This document shows, in pieces, positions 24,220 through 30,349 of a DNA stretch of 45,010 nt. Origin of the DNA: Bacteroides sp. GTDB lineage: Bacteria > Bacteroidota > Bacteroidia > Bacteroidales > Bacteroidaceae. Location: assembly GCA_015060705.1 (NCBI GenBank), contig SUXY01000023.1, positions 1 to 45,010 of the forward strand, read 5' to 3'. Made by a program: the position numbers and the translations under genes. The notes under the pieces were generated by a model. The model was not told the DNA's origin and made no database searches. It saw only the letters and a program-made list of their open reading frames with translations. Positions within the stretch are counted from its first letter, which is position 1, and each line of letters opens with the position of its first letter.

Positions 24220-24456
24220 ATGCCAACAATTTTAATTTTATTCGGTTTAAAGTTTAGAATCTATGTCCGAGACCATGAGCCTATTCATGTTCATGTTATC
24301 AGTCAAGATGGTGAAGCGAAATTCAAAGTAGGTGAGGAAGTAAGCCTTATGGATAACAAAGGTATGAAACCTAAGGATTTGAAACTTGCAGAAAGCATCA
24401 TCGAGGAAAACAAGGAATTGGTCATTACAGAATGGATTAAGATATACGGCAAGTAA
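24220..24456 (+). CDS. DUF4160 protein, toxin-like partner
   Basis: 78 aa from the ATG at 24220. It matches the DUF4160 family almost throughout: MPTILILFGLKFRIYVRDHE, PIHVHV, and a C-terminal helix ending EWIKIYGK. DUF4160 genes are regularly paired with DUF2442 genes and treated as putative type II toxin-antitoxin systems; the His/Asp-rich DHEPIHVHV stretch is the likely active surface. A longer frame from 24160 would cross the promoter and is rejected. Confidence 0.82.
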   Translation: MPTILILFGLKFRIYVRDHEPIHVHVISQDGEAKFKVGEEVSLMDNKGMKPKDLKLAESIIEENKELVITEWIKIYGK

Positions 24457-24490
24457 GCCGTATATCTCCACTATAAGAAAGGAGGTATTT

Positions 24491-24901
24491 ATGAGAGCAA
24501 AAAGAGTTTGGTTTGAAGGTGAACGCATCTACATTGAAACGGATGACGGGCGTACCTTGTGGCAATCGATTCTTTATTACCAGAGATTGAAGAATGCAAC
24601 AGAGGAACAGCGCAATGATTACGAACTGGGTGCGTTCGGCATTCATTGGGAAGAGATTGACGAAGATGTCTCTTATGAGAGCTTTGAGTATGATATGCCG
24701 GAGCCTACGGGTATCTCACGAATCTTCCTTACTCATCCGGAATTAAACGCTTCGGCTGTGGCTCGCAGGTTGGGTATTCAGCAAAGTTTGTTGGCACAAT
24801 ATATAAGAGGCTTGAAAAAACCGTCTGCTGAGCGTGAACGGATGATTTTGGATACTATCCGGGAGATTGGTAGTGAATTGTCAACGATTACGATTTATTA
24901 A
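24491..24901 (+). CDS. DUF2442 protein with C-terminal HTH, antitoxin-like
   Basis: 136 aa from the ATG at 24491, which has a strong Shine-Dalgarno (AAAGGAGG). Residues 1-75 are a DUF2442 domain (RVWFEGERIYIETDDGRTLW; GAFGIHWEEIDED). Residues of about 85-125 form a helix-turn-helix (ASAVARRLGIQQSLLAQYIR). It is the probable antitoxin and autorepressor for the DUF4160 gene 34 bp upstream and would bind the 19-bp repeats there. Only 3 bp separate it from the HATPase gene that follows, so that operon may share this promoter. Confidence 0.8.
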   Translation: MRAKRVWFEGERIYIETDDGRTLWQSILYYQRLKNATEEQRNDYELGAFGIHWEEIDEDVSYESFEYDMPEPTGISRIFLTHPELNASAVARRLGIQQSLLAQYIRGLKKPSAERERMILDTIREIGSELSTITIY

Positions 24902-24904
24902 GAT

Positions 24905-26221
24905 ATGATGAATAAAAGTCATCAATGGCTGGCAGAACAAAAAATATATAGGTATAGAAGGAAAAGACCAGCAAGGTTAATAAGACGATATGGTGTACAA
25001 ATTACTGGGAAATTAACTCATAAAGTGCTTTTGCCATTTGCTGTAAACCATTTTATGAATAATTTAGGTTTTGCAAAGTCTTTGAAAAATAAGATAACAG
25101 TACCTAAGGATTTCTCTTTTTACACGAATTTTAATGCTTGCATTAATTTCTTTAGAGAACTGATTTCTACTTTTGTGAATAAAGAAAATGATGTGACGAT
25201 TGATTTTTCTCAATGTCGTAATGTCTCTGTATCTACGCTTACATTGATTGATGTGTTGTATAAGGAGTTTCTTTTAGGGCAAATTAGGCATAAAAGAATC
25301 AATGAAAATCATTATATAAGAAGATTAAAGATAATACCTTCATATCATTCTTTTGAAGTAAAAAAGTATTTGCATAGTTTAAGATTCTATGAATATGACG
25401 ATTTCAAGGATGGTGATGGCGAAGTATTACCTTTCGAATTGATAAAAGGTAAGAAAAGAAATAGTTATCAAGAAAATACTAAAGGAAAGGCTGTTGCTCA
25501 AATTGTCGAATTCATTAACAATTCACTTCAACCCGTTAATAAAAGTTTGACTTCTGATGGCTTGAATATTATTGAGTCTCTTGTTTCTGAGATTTTGAAT
25601 AATGCAGAGGATCATAGTCATAATAATTGTGAATGGTATGCAAATGGTATTGCTTTTCATGAAACGATAAAAAATGAAGATGTTGTAGAACTAAACCTTG
25701 TTATTATGAATTTTGGTAATACCATGTATCAAGGTTTTGAGGGTACAAAAGTCTTGAATAAAGATAATTACTCAAAAGTTGATAATAAGTATAACCAGCA
25801 TAGACTATTATTTAAAGGGCATAATAGATTTGAACGAGAATCCTTATTTATGCTTTATATGCTTAATGAAGGTATAAGTCGTTTAAAATATGAGGATGAT
25901 TCTCGTGGAAATGGAACAATGCAGTTTTTGGATGCTTTCTCTCAGATTGGAAGTTTTGGGAATAAGAATCCGGATTTCATACCACGATTGAACATAATTT
26001 CAGGACATACTGTTTTGTCGTGTGATAATAAAGTGGCTCCATATGCTGAAGGGAAACACCTTAAATTATCATTAAACAAAGAAAAAGACTTAACTTTGTT
26101 GCCTGATACCGAATATTTGAATTATTATAATGAGTTCTTTCCAGGTACCATTATAGAATGTAGAATATTTTTAAATGAAAAGTTTTTTGATGAAATATTA
26201 AATAATAACCACAATGAATAA
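24905..26221 (+). CDS. STAS-like/GHKL-ATPase fusion protein
   Basis: 438 aa, in DNA far more AT-rich than the phage structural genes. Residues of about 70-125 look STAS-like (NDVTIDFSQCRNVSVSTLTL, the hydrophobic strand plus helix of anti-sigma antagonists). Residues 222-345 hold GHKL-type ATP-binding motifs: N-box ESLVSEILNNAEDHS (E229, N233, H237) and a glycine box DDSRGNGTMQF. No phosphoacceptor histidine domain or kinase signature is seen, so it resembles an anti-sigma-like or sensory ATPase. It overlaps the next gene, itself STAS-like, by 8 bp. The natural inference is a switch in which ATPase and STAS protein interact. Confidence 0.72.
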   Translation: MMNKSHQWLAEQKIYRYRRKRPARLIRRYGVQITGKLTHKVLLPFAVNHFMNNLGFAKSLKNKITVPKDFSFYTNFNACINFFRELISTFVNKENDVTIDFSQCRNVSVSTLTLIDVLYKEFLLGQIRHKRINENHYIRRLKIIPSYHSFEVKKYLHSLRFYEYDDFKDGDGEVLPFELIKGKKRNSYQENTKGKAVAQIVEFINNSLQPVNKSLTSDGLNIIESLVSEILNNAEDHSHNNCEWYANGIAFHETIKNEDVVELNLVIMNFGNTMYQGFEGTKVLNKDNYSKVDNKYNQHRLLFKGHNRFERESLFMLYMLNEGISRLKYEDDSRGNGTMQFLDAFSQIGSFGNKNPDFIPRLNIISGHTVLSCDNKVAPYAEGKHLKLSLNKEKDLTLLPDTEYLNYYNEFFPGTIIECRIFLNEKFFDEILNNNHNE

Positions 26222-26570
26222 TGATATTTTTTTAACTAAAGCTCATCGGGGTATTGGTAGTACGCTGTTTACAGGTCGACCTGAAGGTAAAGCTGTTCGA
26301 AAAGAGTTGAAGTTGGATGAGAAGGATAAAACTTCTGAAGAATATACCATATATATCCCAGAAGGTACTACATCCTTTAATACATCTTTTTTCCTTGGTC
26401 TGTTTTTTGACAGTATAAAGGAGCTTGGTAGTATAGAGTCCTTTAAAAAGAAATATGTAATAAGTTTATCTAAATTGGAAGAATCCCTTCACCCAAGTAT
26501 TGAACGTAATTTGAAAGGATGTTATCGGAAGGCTGAAAATGAATTGGATAAATCAACAGGATTAGACTAA
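26214..26570 (+). CDS. DUF4325/STAS-like protein
   Basis: 118 aa. GIGSTLFTGRPEGKAVRKEL followed by YTIYIPEGTTSFNTSFFLGL resembles DUF4325, a STAS-like family often encoded beside GHKL ATPases. The conserved small-polar run TTSFNTSFF corresponds to the loop that receives or mimics the regulatory serine in STAS proteins. Translation is coupled to the ATPase gene through the 8-bp overlap. Likely the ATPase's binding partner. Confidence 0.7.
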   Translation: MNNDIFLTKAHRGIGSTLFTGRPEGKAVRKELKLDEKDKTSEEYTIYIPEGTTSFNTSFFLGLFFDSIKELGSIESFKKKYVISLSKLEESLHPSIERNLKGCYRKAENELDKSTGLD

Positions 26571-26581
26571 TAGGAGGTTGA

Positions 26582-27220
26582 ATGACAGATACGATTTATG
26601 TTTGTTTAAAAGACTCTTTATTGTCCGGCAATTTTGTTGGGATATTGAATTGTTCAGAAAAGGATGATTTCCTATGGTCTTTGTCTCTCAATGATTTTTT
26701 GACATTGCTTTTATCGTGTGCTGGTTTTTTTATAGTATTGTGCCAATTTCGTCATGAAATGAAATTAAGCAGAAAACAATCAAAAGAGGCTAGTGATAAA
26801 GACATTAAGGTTAAAGAACGAGAGTGGTATTTGAGTGTTATTGTTCAACCTCAAATAGATTCGATAAATGAATTTTATAAGGAACTCATAGAAAAAGTGT
26901 CCAATGATGTAGAGAATATTAGAGATAATATTTATTTGTCAGAAATGGATATTTTGGTGTGCCAAAGTAAAATTATTGCAGATAATCAAGAATATATTTA
27001 TAGTTTCTTTGATCATCTGGAGACGTTGGTGCAGCCTTTTGATGAAAAATTATCTATGAGTATTGTTGATGAAGCTATGGATTTAGAAGATAGAACTTCA
27101 AAGTTGATTGAGTATTATTTGAAGAATAAGGATGAATCTTTAGGAGATATCAGAAGGTTGCTTCTTTTGAATAAAGTAAATGTTATATCTCTGTTATACG
27201 ATAAATCAAAAGAAATCTAA
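26582..27220 (+). CDS. Membrane-anchored coiled-coil protein, putative effector
   Basis: 212 aa with one clear membrane segment at about 34-56 (SLNDFLTLLLSCAGFFIVLC), then a long cytosolic helical region with coiled-coil character (residues 60-210). The start has a good Shine-Dalgarno (TAGGAGG) and lies 11 bp after the STAS-like gene, so it is third in that operon. No family is recognised. In this context it may be the output of the ATPase/STAS pair, for example a membrane-acting defence or exclusion protein; that is inference. Confidence 0.65.
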   Translation: MTDTIYVCLKDSLLSGNFVGILNCSEKDDFLWSLSLNDFLTLLLSCAGFFIVLCQFRHEMKLSRKQSKEASDKDIKVKEREWYLSVIVQPQIDSINEFYKELIEKVSNDVENIRDNIYLSEMDILVCQSKIIADNQEYIYSFFDHLETLVQPFDEKLSMSIVDEAMDLEDRTSKLIEYYLKNKDESLGDIRRLLLLNKVNVISLLYDKSKEI

Positions 27221-27233
27221 GTTTCCTTACCTT

Positions 27234-27312
27234 TGCAAAGTAGAAGTTTTCGCTTTTGATTAGTAAATGCATTTTAAAAGGTTCCAGCTATGGCTGGACC
27301 TTTTTTTTATAC
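27234..27312. repeat. ~80-bp imperfect direct repeat, copy A
   Basis: The block from ACCTTTGCAAAGTAGAAGTT through the terminator ending TATGGCTGGACC is repeated at 28562-28640 with about ten differences, including the same 3' terminator. The two copies bracket the 1.25-kb cassette 27313-28561. Confidence 0.7.
27275..27309 (+). terminator. Intrinsic terminator after the STAS/HATPase operon
   Basis: TCCAGC pairs with GCTGGA around TATG, extended by AAAGG/CCTTT past a one-base bulge, and followed by eight T. It lies at the 3' end of the first ~80-bp repeat copy. Confidence 0.85.
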
Positions 27313-27326
27313 TAATGCTTTGATGT

Positions 27327-27358
27327 TTTGAAGTTTTCAGAAAATATGCTTATATTTG
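27327..27358 (+). promoter_or_regulatory. Promoter of the leader/39-aa ORF
   Basis: TTTG (27327-27330), 20 bp, TATATTTG (27351-27358) is a consensus Bacteroides promoter, placed immediately after the preceding terminator. It would start a transcript near 27363 that contains the 14-bp-stem leader and the 39-aa ORF. Confidence 0.75.
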
Positions 27359-27388
27359 TGATGCCGAATTAAAACCAATAAAATGAAT

Positions 27389-27455
27389 CCCTTGTCAACG
27401 TGTAATCCGTAAAATCGGGTTCCGGGTGGTTCCGGTCGGCGCACGTTGATAAGGG
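27389..27455 (+). ncRNA. Structured leader with 14-bp closing stem
   Basis: 27389-27402 pairs with 27442-27455 over 14 bp with one G-U. The enclosed loop is G/C-rich, with a tandem GGTTCCGG element. It lies in the 5' leader of the 39-aa ORF, 11 nt before its ATG, so it probably affects translation or stability, or is a small RNA in itself. Confidence 0.5.
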
Positions 27456-27466
27456 GTTCGCCATTT

Positions 27467-27586
27467 ATGATTATGTCTAATACACCTACTATCGTAATAT
27501 TACCATCGACACCTTCACCTGTTCCTGTAACACCGGAACCTAGTACAGAGTCACCAGAGATTCAAATCTTAGAAAAACGAGAATAG
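27467..27586 (+). CDS. 39-aa proline-rich small protein
   Basis: ATG at 27467, stop at 27584-27586. The peptide is MIMSNTPTIVILPSTPSPVP followed by VTPEPSTESPEIQILEKRE; nearly a quarter of it is proline. It is preceded by a consensus promoter and a structured leader, which makes chance occurrence less likely. Its end overlaps by 18 bp the 3' end of the convergent membrane-protein gene. It could be a small regulator of that gene or a decoy. Function unknown. Confidence 0.45.
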   Translation: MIMSNTPTIVILPSTPSPVPVTPEPSTESPEIQILEKRE

Positions 27587-28114
27587 GATGAAAATAACAA
27601 CCGATGCAACAATTCCCCATATCGTAGAATTGAGGGAGTGACGGTATTGTTCCACTCTCTTAATGTTAGACTTGTGTTGGGTTTCTATTGCGTCATTTAA
27701 TGATATGATTTCATTTCGCAATATTAGTTTTTGTTGAAGTTCTGTTGTGACTTTTTCATTCCACCCATTGGCATATTCATTCGGCTGTAGTTCGTCAAAA
27801 TTTCGTCCCATAGGCATATAGGTTCTTGGTAGCAGTACCAATAAGATGAAATATGTGGCTCTAATGATGCCTATAAGAAGGGTTATTATAGCATAACAGG
27901 TTGCATTGAAGTCAAGATTTGCATAGAGATATCCGAAGCCGAAAGTGAGCAGACCGATATATATAGATATCAGTTTATAGCTTCGTTCTGTTGTGTCCCG
28001 TGAGGTTTGTATCAGATCTTTTAGACGTTCTTTCATGCTTTCGTGAAAAAACTTGATGACTTCCAATGATAATATCATTAAATTTTCATCGGTGATTTTA
28101 TATTTTTCTTCCAT
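27569..28114 (-). CDS. Three-TM membrane protein, putative exclusion/defence effector
   Basis: 181 aa from the ATG at 28114; an in-frame start at 28153 is less likely. A helical cytosolic N-terminus precedes TM1 (47-67) and TM2 (71-95). A coiled-coil stretch (about 120-155) follows, then TM3 (161-181), ending in FILFSFF. The arrangement recalls small membrane effectors paired with sensor genes (SLATT-like), but no family match is evident. A minus-strand TACTTTTG box lies at 28139-28132. It is opposite in direction to all other late and cargo genes, typical of independently expressed prophage cargo active in the lysogen. Confidence 0.65.
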   Translation of the reverse strand: MEEKYKITDENLMILSLEVIKFFHESMKERLKDLIQTSRDTTERSYKLISIYIGLLTFGFGYLYANLDFNATCYAIITLLIGIIRATYFILLVLLPRTYMPMGRNFDELQPNEYANGWNEKVTTELQQKLILRNEIISLNDAIETQHKSNIKRVEQYRHSLNSTIWGIVASVVIFILFSFF

Positions 28115-28209
28115 ATCTAATACCTTTTTTGCAAAAGTAACGATTTTGCACATACAATGTATGGTATAAACAAATGATTTATAGTGTTATTAGCAAAATA
28201 TTTACTCTG

Positions 28210-28240
28210 TTGGTTTATAAAAATGTTTGTCATAACTTTG
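28210..28240 (+). promoter_or_regulatory. Promoter of the 93-aa gene
   Basis: TTGG (28210-28213) with a 19-bp gap to TAACTTTG (28233-28240), a perfect TAnnTTTG box 26 bp before the ATG at 28267. The upstream box is one mismatch from TTTG. Confidence 0.55.
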
Positions 28241-28266
28241 CGGTATAACTAAAAATTTTAAAAGAT

Positions 28267-28548
28267 ATGGTAACAATTATTTATTCAAAAAGAGGACTTT
28301 CAACTAATTTCCCGATTAGTGCGAGATTGTTTGAACAAGTGGGTAATACTCTAGTCAGAGTGGTGTGTGAATCTTATTATTATGGGAGTGCTGAATCTTT
28401 GGAGGACTTGGTATGTGAATATATGAATACCTTTATGCCTTCTGGCTTAGAGATATATACATATCATGTAACTTCTGATTGTAGTTCCGGTATCGATAGT
28501 GAGGGCAAAAGATATATTAAGGAACTTGTTTTTCAAGTACTTGTTTAA
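28267..28548 (+). CDS. 93-aa protein divergent from the membrane-protein gene, unknown
   Basis: Small alpha/beta protein (MVTIIYSKRGLSTNFPISAR; SYYYGSAESLEDLVCEYMNT) with no recognised motif. Its promoter lies in the 152-bp gap shared with the divergent membrane-protein gene. It is the last gene of the repeat-bounded cassette and could be a partner or antidote of the membrane protein, but only proximity suggests so. Confidence 0.6.
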   Translation: MVTIIYSKRGLSTNFPISARLFEQVGNTLVRVVCESYYYGSAESLEDLVCEYMNTFMPSGLEIYTYHVTSDCSSGIDSEGKRYIKELVFQVLV

Positions 28549-28561
28549 TCATTAATCACTA

Positions 28562-28640
28562 CCTTCGCATAGTAGAAGTTTTCACTTTATAATTAAATGC
28601 ACTTTAAAGGGTTCCGCCTATGGCTGGAGCCCTTTTTTGT
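28562..28640. repeat. ~80-bp imperfect direct repeat, copy B
   Basis: Second copy of the block at 27234-27312. Shared parts include AGTAGAAGTTTTC, AATGCA(T/C)TTTAAA and CTATGGCTGGA. Like copy A it ends in a terminator. It closes the cassette that holds the membrane protein. Confidence 0.7.
28604..28638 (+). terminator. Intrinsic terminator after the 93-aa gene
   Basis: AAAGGG (28606-28611) pairs with CCCTTT, enclosing a partly paired TCCGCC/GGCTGGA stem, followed by six T. It shares its sequence with the terminator of copy A. Confidence 0.8.
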
Positions 28641-28696
28641 TTCCAAATGTAAAATACTTATATTTACCGTGTGTTTTACTTATTTTCTCCGTAGGT

Positions 28697-28727
28697 TTTG
28701 TAAATTCAAAAATTCTCCCTATATTTG
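28697..28727 (+). promoter_or_regulatory. Promoter of the structured leader RNA
   Basis: TTTG (28697-28700), 19 bp, TATATTTG (28720-28727) is a full consensus match. Transcription would begin near 28732, exactly at the 5' arm of the leader RNA helix, which strengthens both calls. It uses the ordinary TTTG box, not the GTCCTTTT box of the late promoters. Confidence 0.85.
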
Positions 28728-28731
28728 CAGT

Positions 28732-28920
28732 GCGTTACATTTTGGGAAGGCGAGTCAGTTCGCCAACATTTGCCGTTGGCTTTTTTTGTGCCAGGCCGTA
28801 TCATTTTGCTGACTTCAGCAAAATGTTCTGTTGATATAGTTCCGACCCCCGTGTGGAGCGTTAATGCGCCCACTGCCTTCTCAAGGTGTAACGCGACGGG
28901 AAAGCGGAACTTTCTTTTTT
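28732..28920 (+). ncRNA. Structured leader RNA, candidate attenuator or switch
   Basis: 28732-28751 pairs with 28875-28894 over 20 continuous bp, three of them G-U, closing a ~160-nt domain. Inside are GCCAAC/GTTGGC followed by seven T (a terminator-like hairpin, 28762-28787) and a perfect 10-bp hairpin CATTTTGCTG/CAGCAAAATG. A competing helix GTTCCG (28839-28844) with CGGAAC (28905-28910) is followed by TTTCTTTTTT. The G-U pairs preserving the long helix argue for selection on RNA structure. Small open frames crossing this region are not convincing. Confidence 0.75.
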
Positions 28921-29034
28921 AGATAAGTACGTCTTAATTTTTTGGGTTGAGAGTTCCCTTTCCCGTGTATATTAATCGACATAAATTGGTGATTAATTAA
29001 CATAAAGTTTCAATTCATTTTACCGCGTTACAAA

Positions 29035-29292
29035 ATGAAAAAACAAACAACCCTCAAGCTGCAGCCTGCAGCATTGTCAGCCCTTATTGTATGGCTGAAT
29101 AGTGATAATTCATTGTTCTCCTCTGTACTGGAGAGCACAGTTTCCAACCGACAGGTATTGCTCATCGGCCATGCTTGCCTTGCGTTCTCAGCATTGGTAT
29201 GTGCATGTACGTTGTCGCCCATGGCAGCGGTATTGATGCTGCTTTGGTTCGTTGTGTCGTTATCTCTTTGCAAGAAAGGAGGTATCAAATGA
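29035..29292 (+). CDS. Small membrane protein, first of a five-gene cassette
   Basis: 85 aa with two probable membrane segments (QVLLIGHACLAFSALVCACT; MAAVLMLLWFVVSLSL). Its ATG follows CGCGTTACA (29024-29032), which is complementary to a segment of the leader RNA and so may be masked by it. The C-terminus CKKGGIK is encoded by the Shine-Dalgarno (AAGAAAGGAGGT) of the next gene. Function unknown; a holin- or exclusion-type role is possible. Confidence 0.65.
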   Translation: MKKQTTLKLQPAALSALIVWLNSDNSLFSSVLESTVSNRQVLLIGHACLAFSALVCACTLSPMAAVLMLLWFVVSLSLCKKGGIK

Positions 29293-29645
29293 TGTTCTTC
29301 GTATCTAAAATCAACACTTGGAATTCCGTCAATCATAAGGGCGTAGAAGTTCAAGAATGGTTGGGCTCATTTGCTCATCATCTTCTCCCGAATGAATTGT
29401 CTAAGGATGCCTTGATAGAAACCATTCGTGTGAAGTTGCAGGATTTTGACCGTAAACATCCTCGCACGATACCCCTTGTCATGTCTAAGGTTCACATTGA
29501 TACTAAAACACCGCTCTATTTCTCCATATACCCCAAAGGCCATTCGGATAAGCCGGTTGCATCTTTCTACATCCACAAAGTGGTTGGTGAATATCGTTTC
29601 AATGAAGTTAATTACCCGAGATTAGAGAAAGGAGGTATGAAATGA
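29289..29645 (+). CDS. Unknown protein, second of the five-gene cassette
   Basis: 118 aa from the ATG at 29289, overlapping the previous stop (ATGA); the second ATG at 29292 is equally possible. Soluble, alpha/beta (MMFFVSKINTWNSVNHKGVE). It is preceded by a near-perfect Shine-Dalgarno within the previous gene, and its own C-terminus LEKGGMK carries the Shine-Dalgarno for the third gene. No family recognised. Confidence 0.65.
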   Translation: MMFFVSKINTWNSVNHKGVEVQEWLGSFAHHLLPNELSKDALIETIRVKLQDFDRKHPRTIPLVMSKVHIDTKTPLYFSIYPKGHSDKPVASFYIHKVVGEYRFNEVNYPRLEKGGMK

Positions 29646-29857
29646 AACGTGCCCGTAAATTGGTGGATGATGCCGTTACTTATGTGGCATCTTCACGCAA
29701 GCATGTCGGTGGCCAGACCAGTGAATACATCTATACGGTGTGGTTTGATGGCAACTCGGTGATTGATGATGCTTCGGCCGATGAACTCCGTGAGTTGGTA
29801 TCGTGCATACAATCCGCTCTGAAGGAAACGGAGAAAGGAGGTAGCAATGAGCAATAA
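29642..29857 (+). CDS. Unknown protein, third of the five-gene cassette
   Basis: 71 aa, start overlapping the previous stop (ATGA). A strand-rich N-terminus (YVASSRKHVGGQTSEYIYTV) is followed by one helix. The last residues TEKGGSNEQ are encoded by the GAGAAAGGAGGT ribosome site of the fourth gene, whose ATG lies inside this gene. Confidence 0.6.
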   Translation: MKRARKLVDDAVTYVASSRKHVGGQTSEYIYTVWFDGNSVIDDASADELRELVSCIQSALKETEKGGSNEQ

Positions 29858-30032
29858 TTGTCTTACTCATGTATGCTCTGTTTCTATTCCAGAAGAAAGA
29901 ATATCTTTGGGTGATTGGCTCAAATTGTTTGAAGCATCTCCTCTAAAAGATGAACTTCCCAATGAAGAATTCATGGAGTTTTGTACTGATTTATATTATA
30001 TCCGTTATCCGGAGAAAGGGGGTGAGCAATGA
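29847..30032 (+). CDS. Unknown protein, fourth of the five-gene cassette
   Basis: 61 aa, overlapping the third gene by 11 bp. Acidic and helical (DWLKLFEASPLKDELPNEEF). It ends PEKGGEQ, again encoding the Shine-Dalgarno (GAGAAAGGGGGT) for the next gene. No function seen. Confidence 0.6.
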   Translation: MSNNCLTHVCSVSIPEERISLGDWLKLFEASPLKDELPNEEFMEFCTDLYYIRYPEKGGEQ

Positions 30033-30247
30033 AGATTGTCTATACCTTGAAGAATGTGACTGACCTGGAGTGGGCATTGGCCATTGCTGCAGAAGTGAAA
30101 GCTGAGGTGGGAATTACTCCGGACTATATAGAAACTGATAGAGGCGAACGCATAACGTATGATCGTACGGACTTGAAGAGACTGGAGAAAGGTGATATCG
30201 GTGATTCTGATTATATATCCAGGCATCAATTACTTTCAGAAAAATAA
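30029..30247 (+). CDS. Unknown protein, fifth of the five-gene cassette
   Basis: 72 aa, start overlapping the previous stop (ATGA). Small alpha/beta (MKIVYTLKNVTDLEWALAIA). LEKG occurs near its end too, though no further gene follows in the cassette. A terminator begins 26 bp after the stop. Confidence 0.6.
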   Translation: MKIVYTLKNVTDLEWALAIAAEVKAEVGITPDYIETDRGERITYDRTDLKRLEKGDIGDSDYISRHQLLSEK

Positions 30248-30273
30248 ATACATAGCTAAATATTTGGGCGTGG

Positions 30274-30310
30274 CCTTGCTTACTCGTGAGAGTGGGCAGG
30301 GTCTTTTTTT
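30274..30310 (+). terminator. Terminator of the small-gene cassette
   Basis: A long stem with several G-T pairs closes on TACTCGTGAGAG and is followed by CTTTTTTT. Nearly the same hairpin loop (TTACTCGTGAGAGT) occurs in the terminator at 37345, and both flow straight into a late promoter. Confidence 0.75.
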
Positions 30311-30345
30311 GTCCTTTTATCTGAGGTAGTTGTATCGTACTTTTG
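30311..30345 (+). promoter_or_regulatory. Phage late promoter, copy 2 (neck/portal/tail genes)
   Basis: GTCCTTTT (30311-30318), exactly 19 bp, TACTTTTG (30338-30345). Only four bases separate the -7 box from the ATG at 30350, so the first gene may be translated from a leaderless message. Confidence 0.75.
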
Positions 30346-30349
30346 TAGC

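Noticed and set aside
24386-24490. N-terminal extension of the DUF2442 gene
   Set aside because: It overlaps the DUF4160 gene, and the strong Shine-Dalgarno stands in front of the ATG at 24491.
28597-28922. Three overlapping small plus-strand frames (65-71 codons) in the leader region
   Set aside because: They cross terminators and the paired arms of the leader RNA, and their translations look random.
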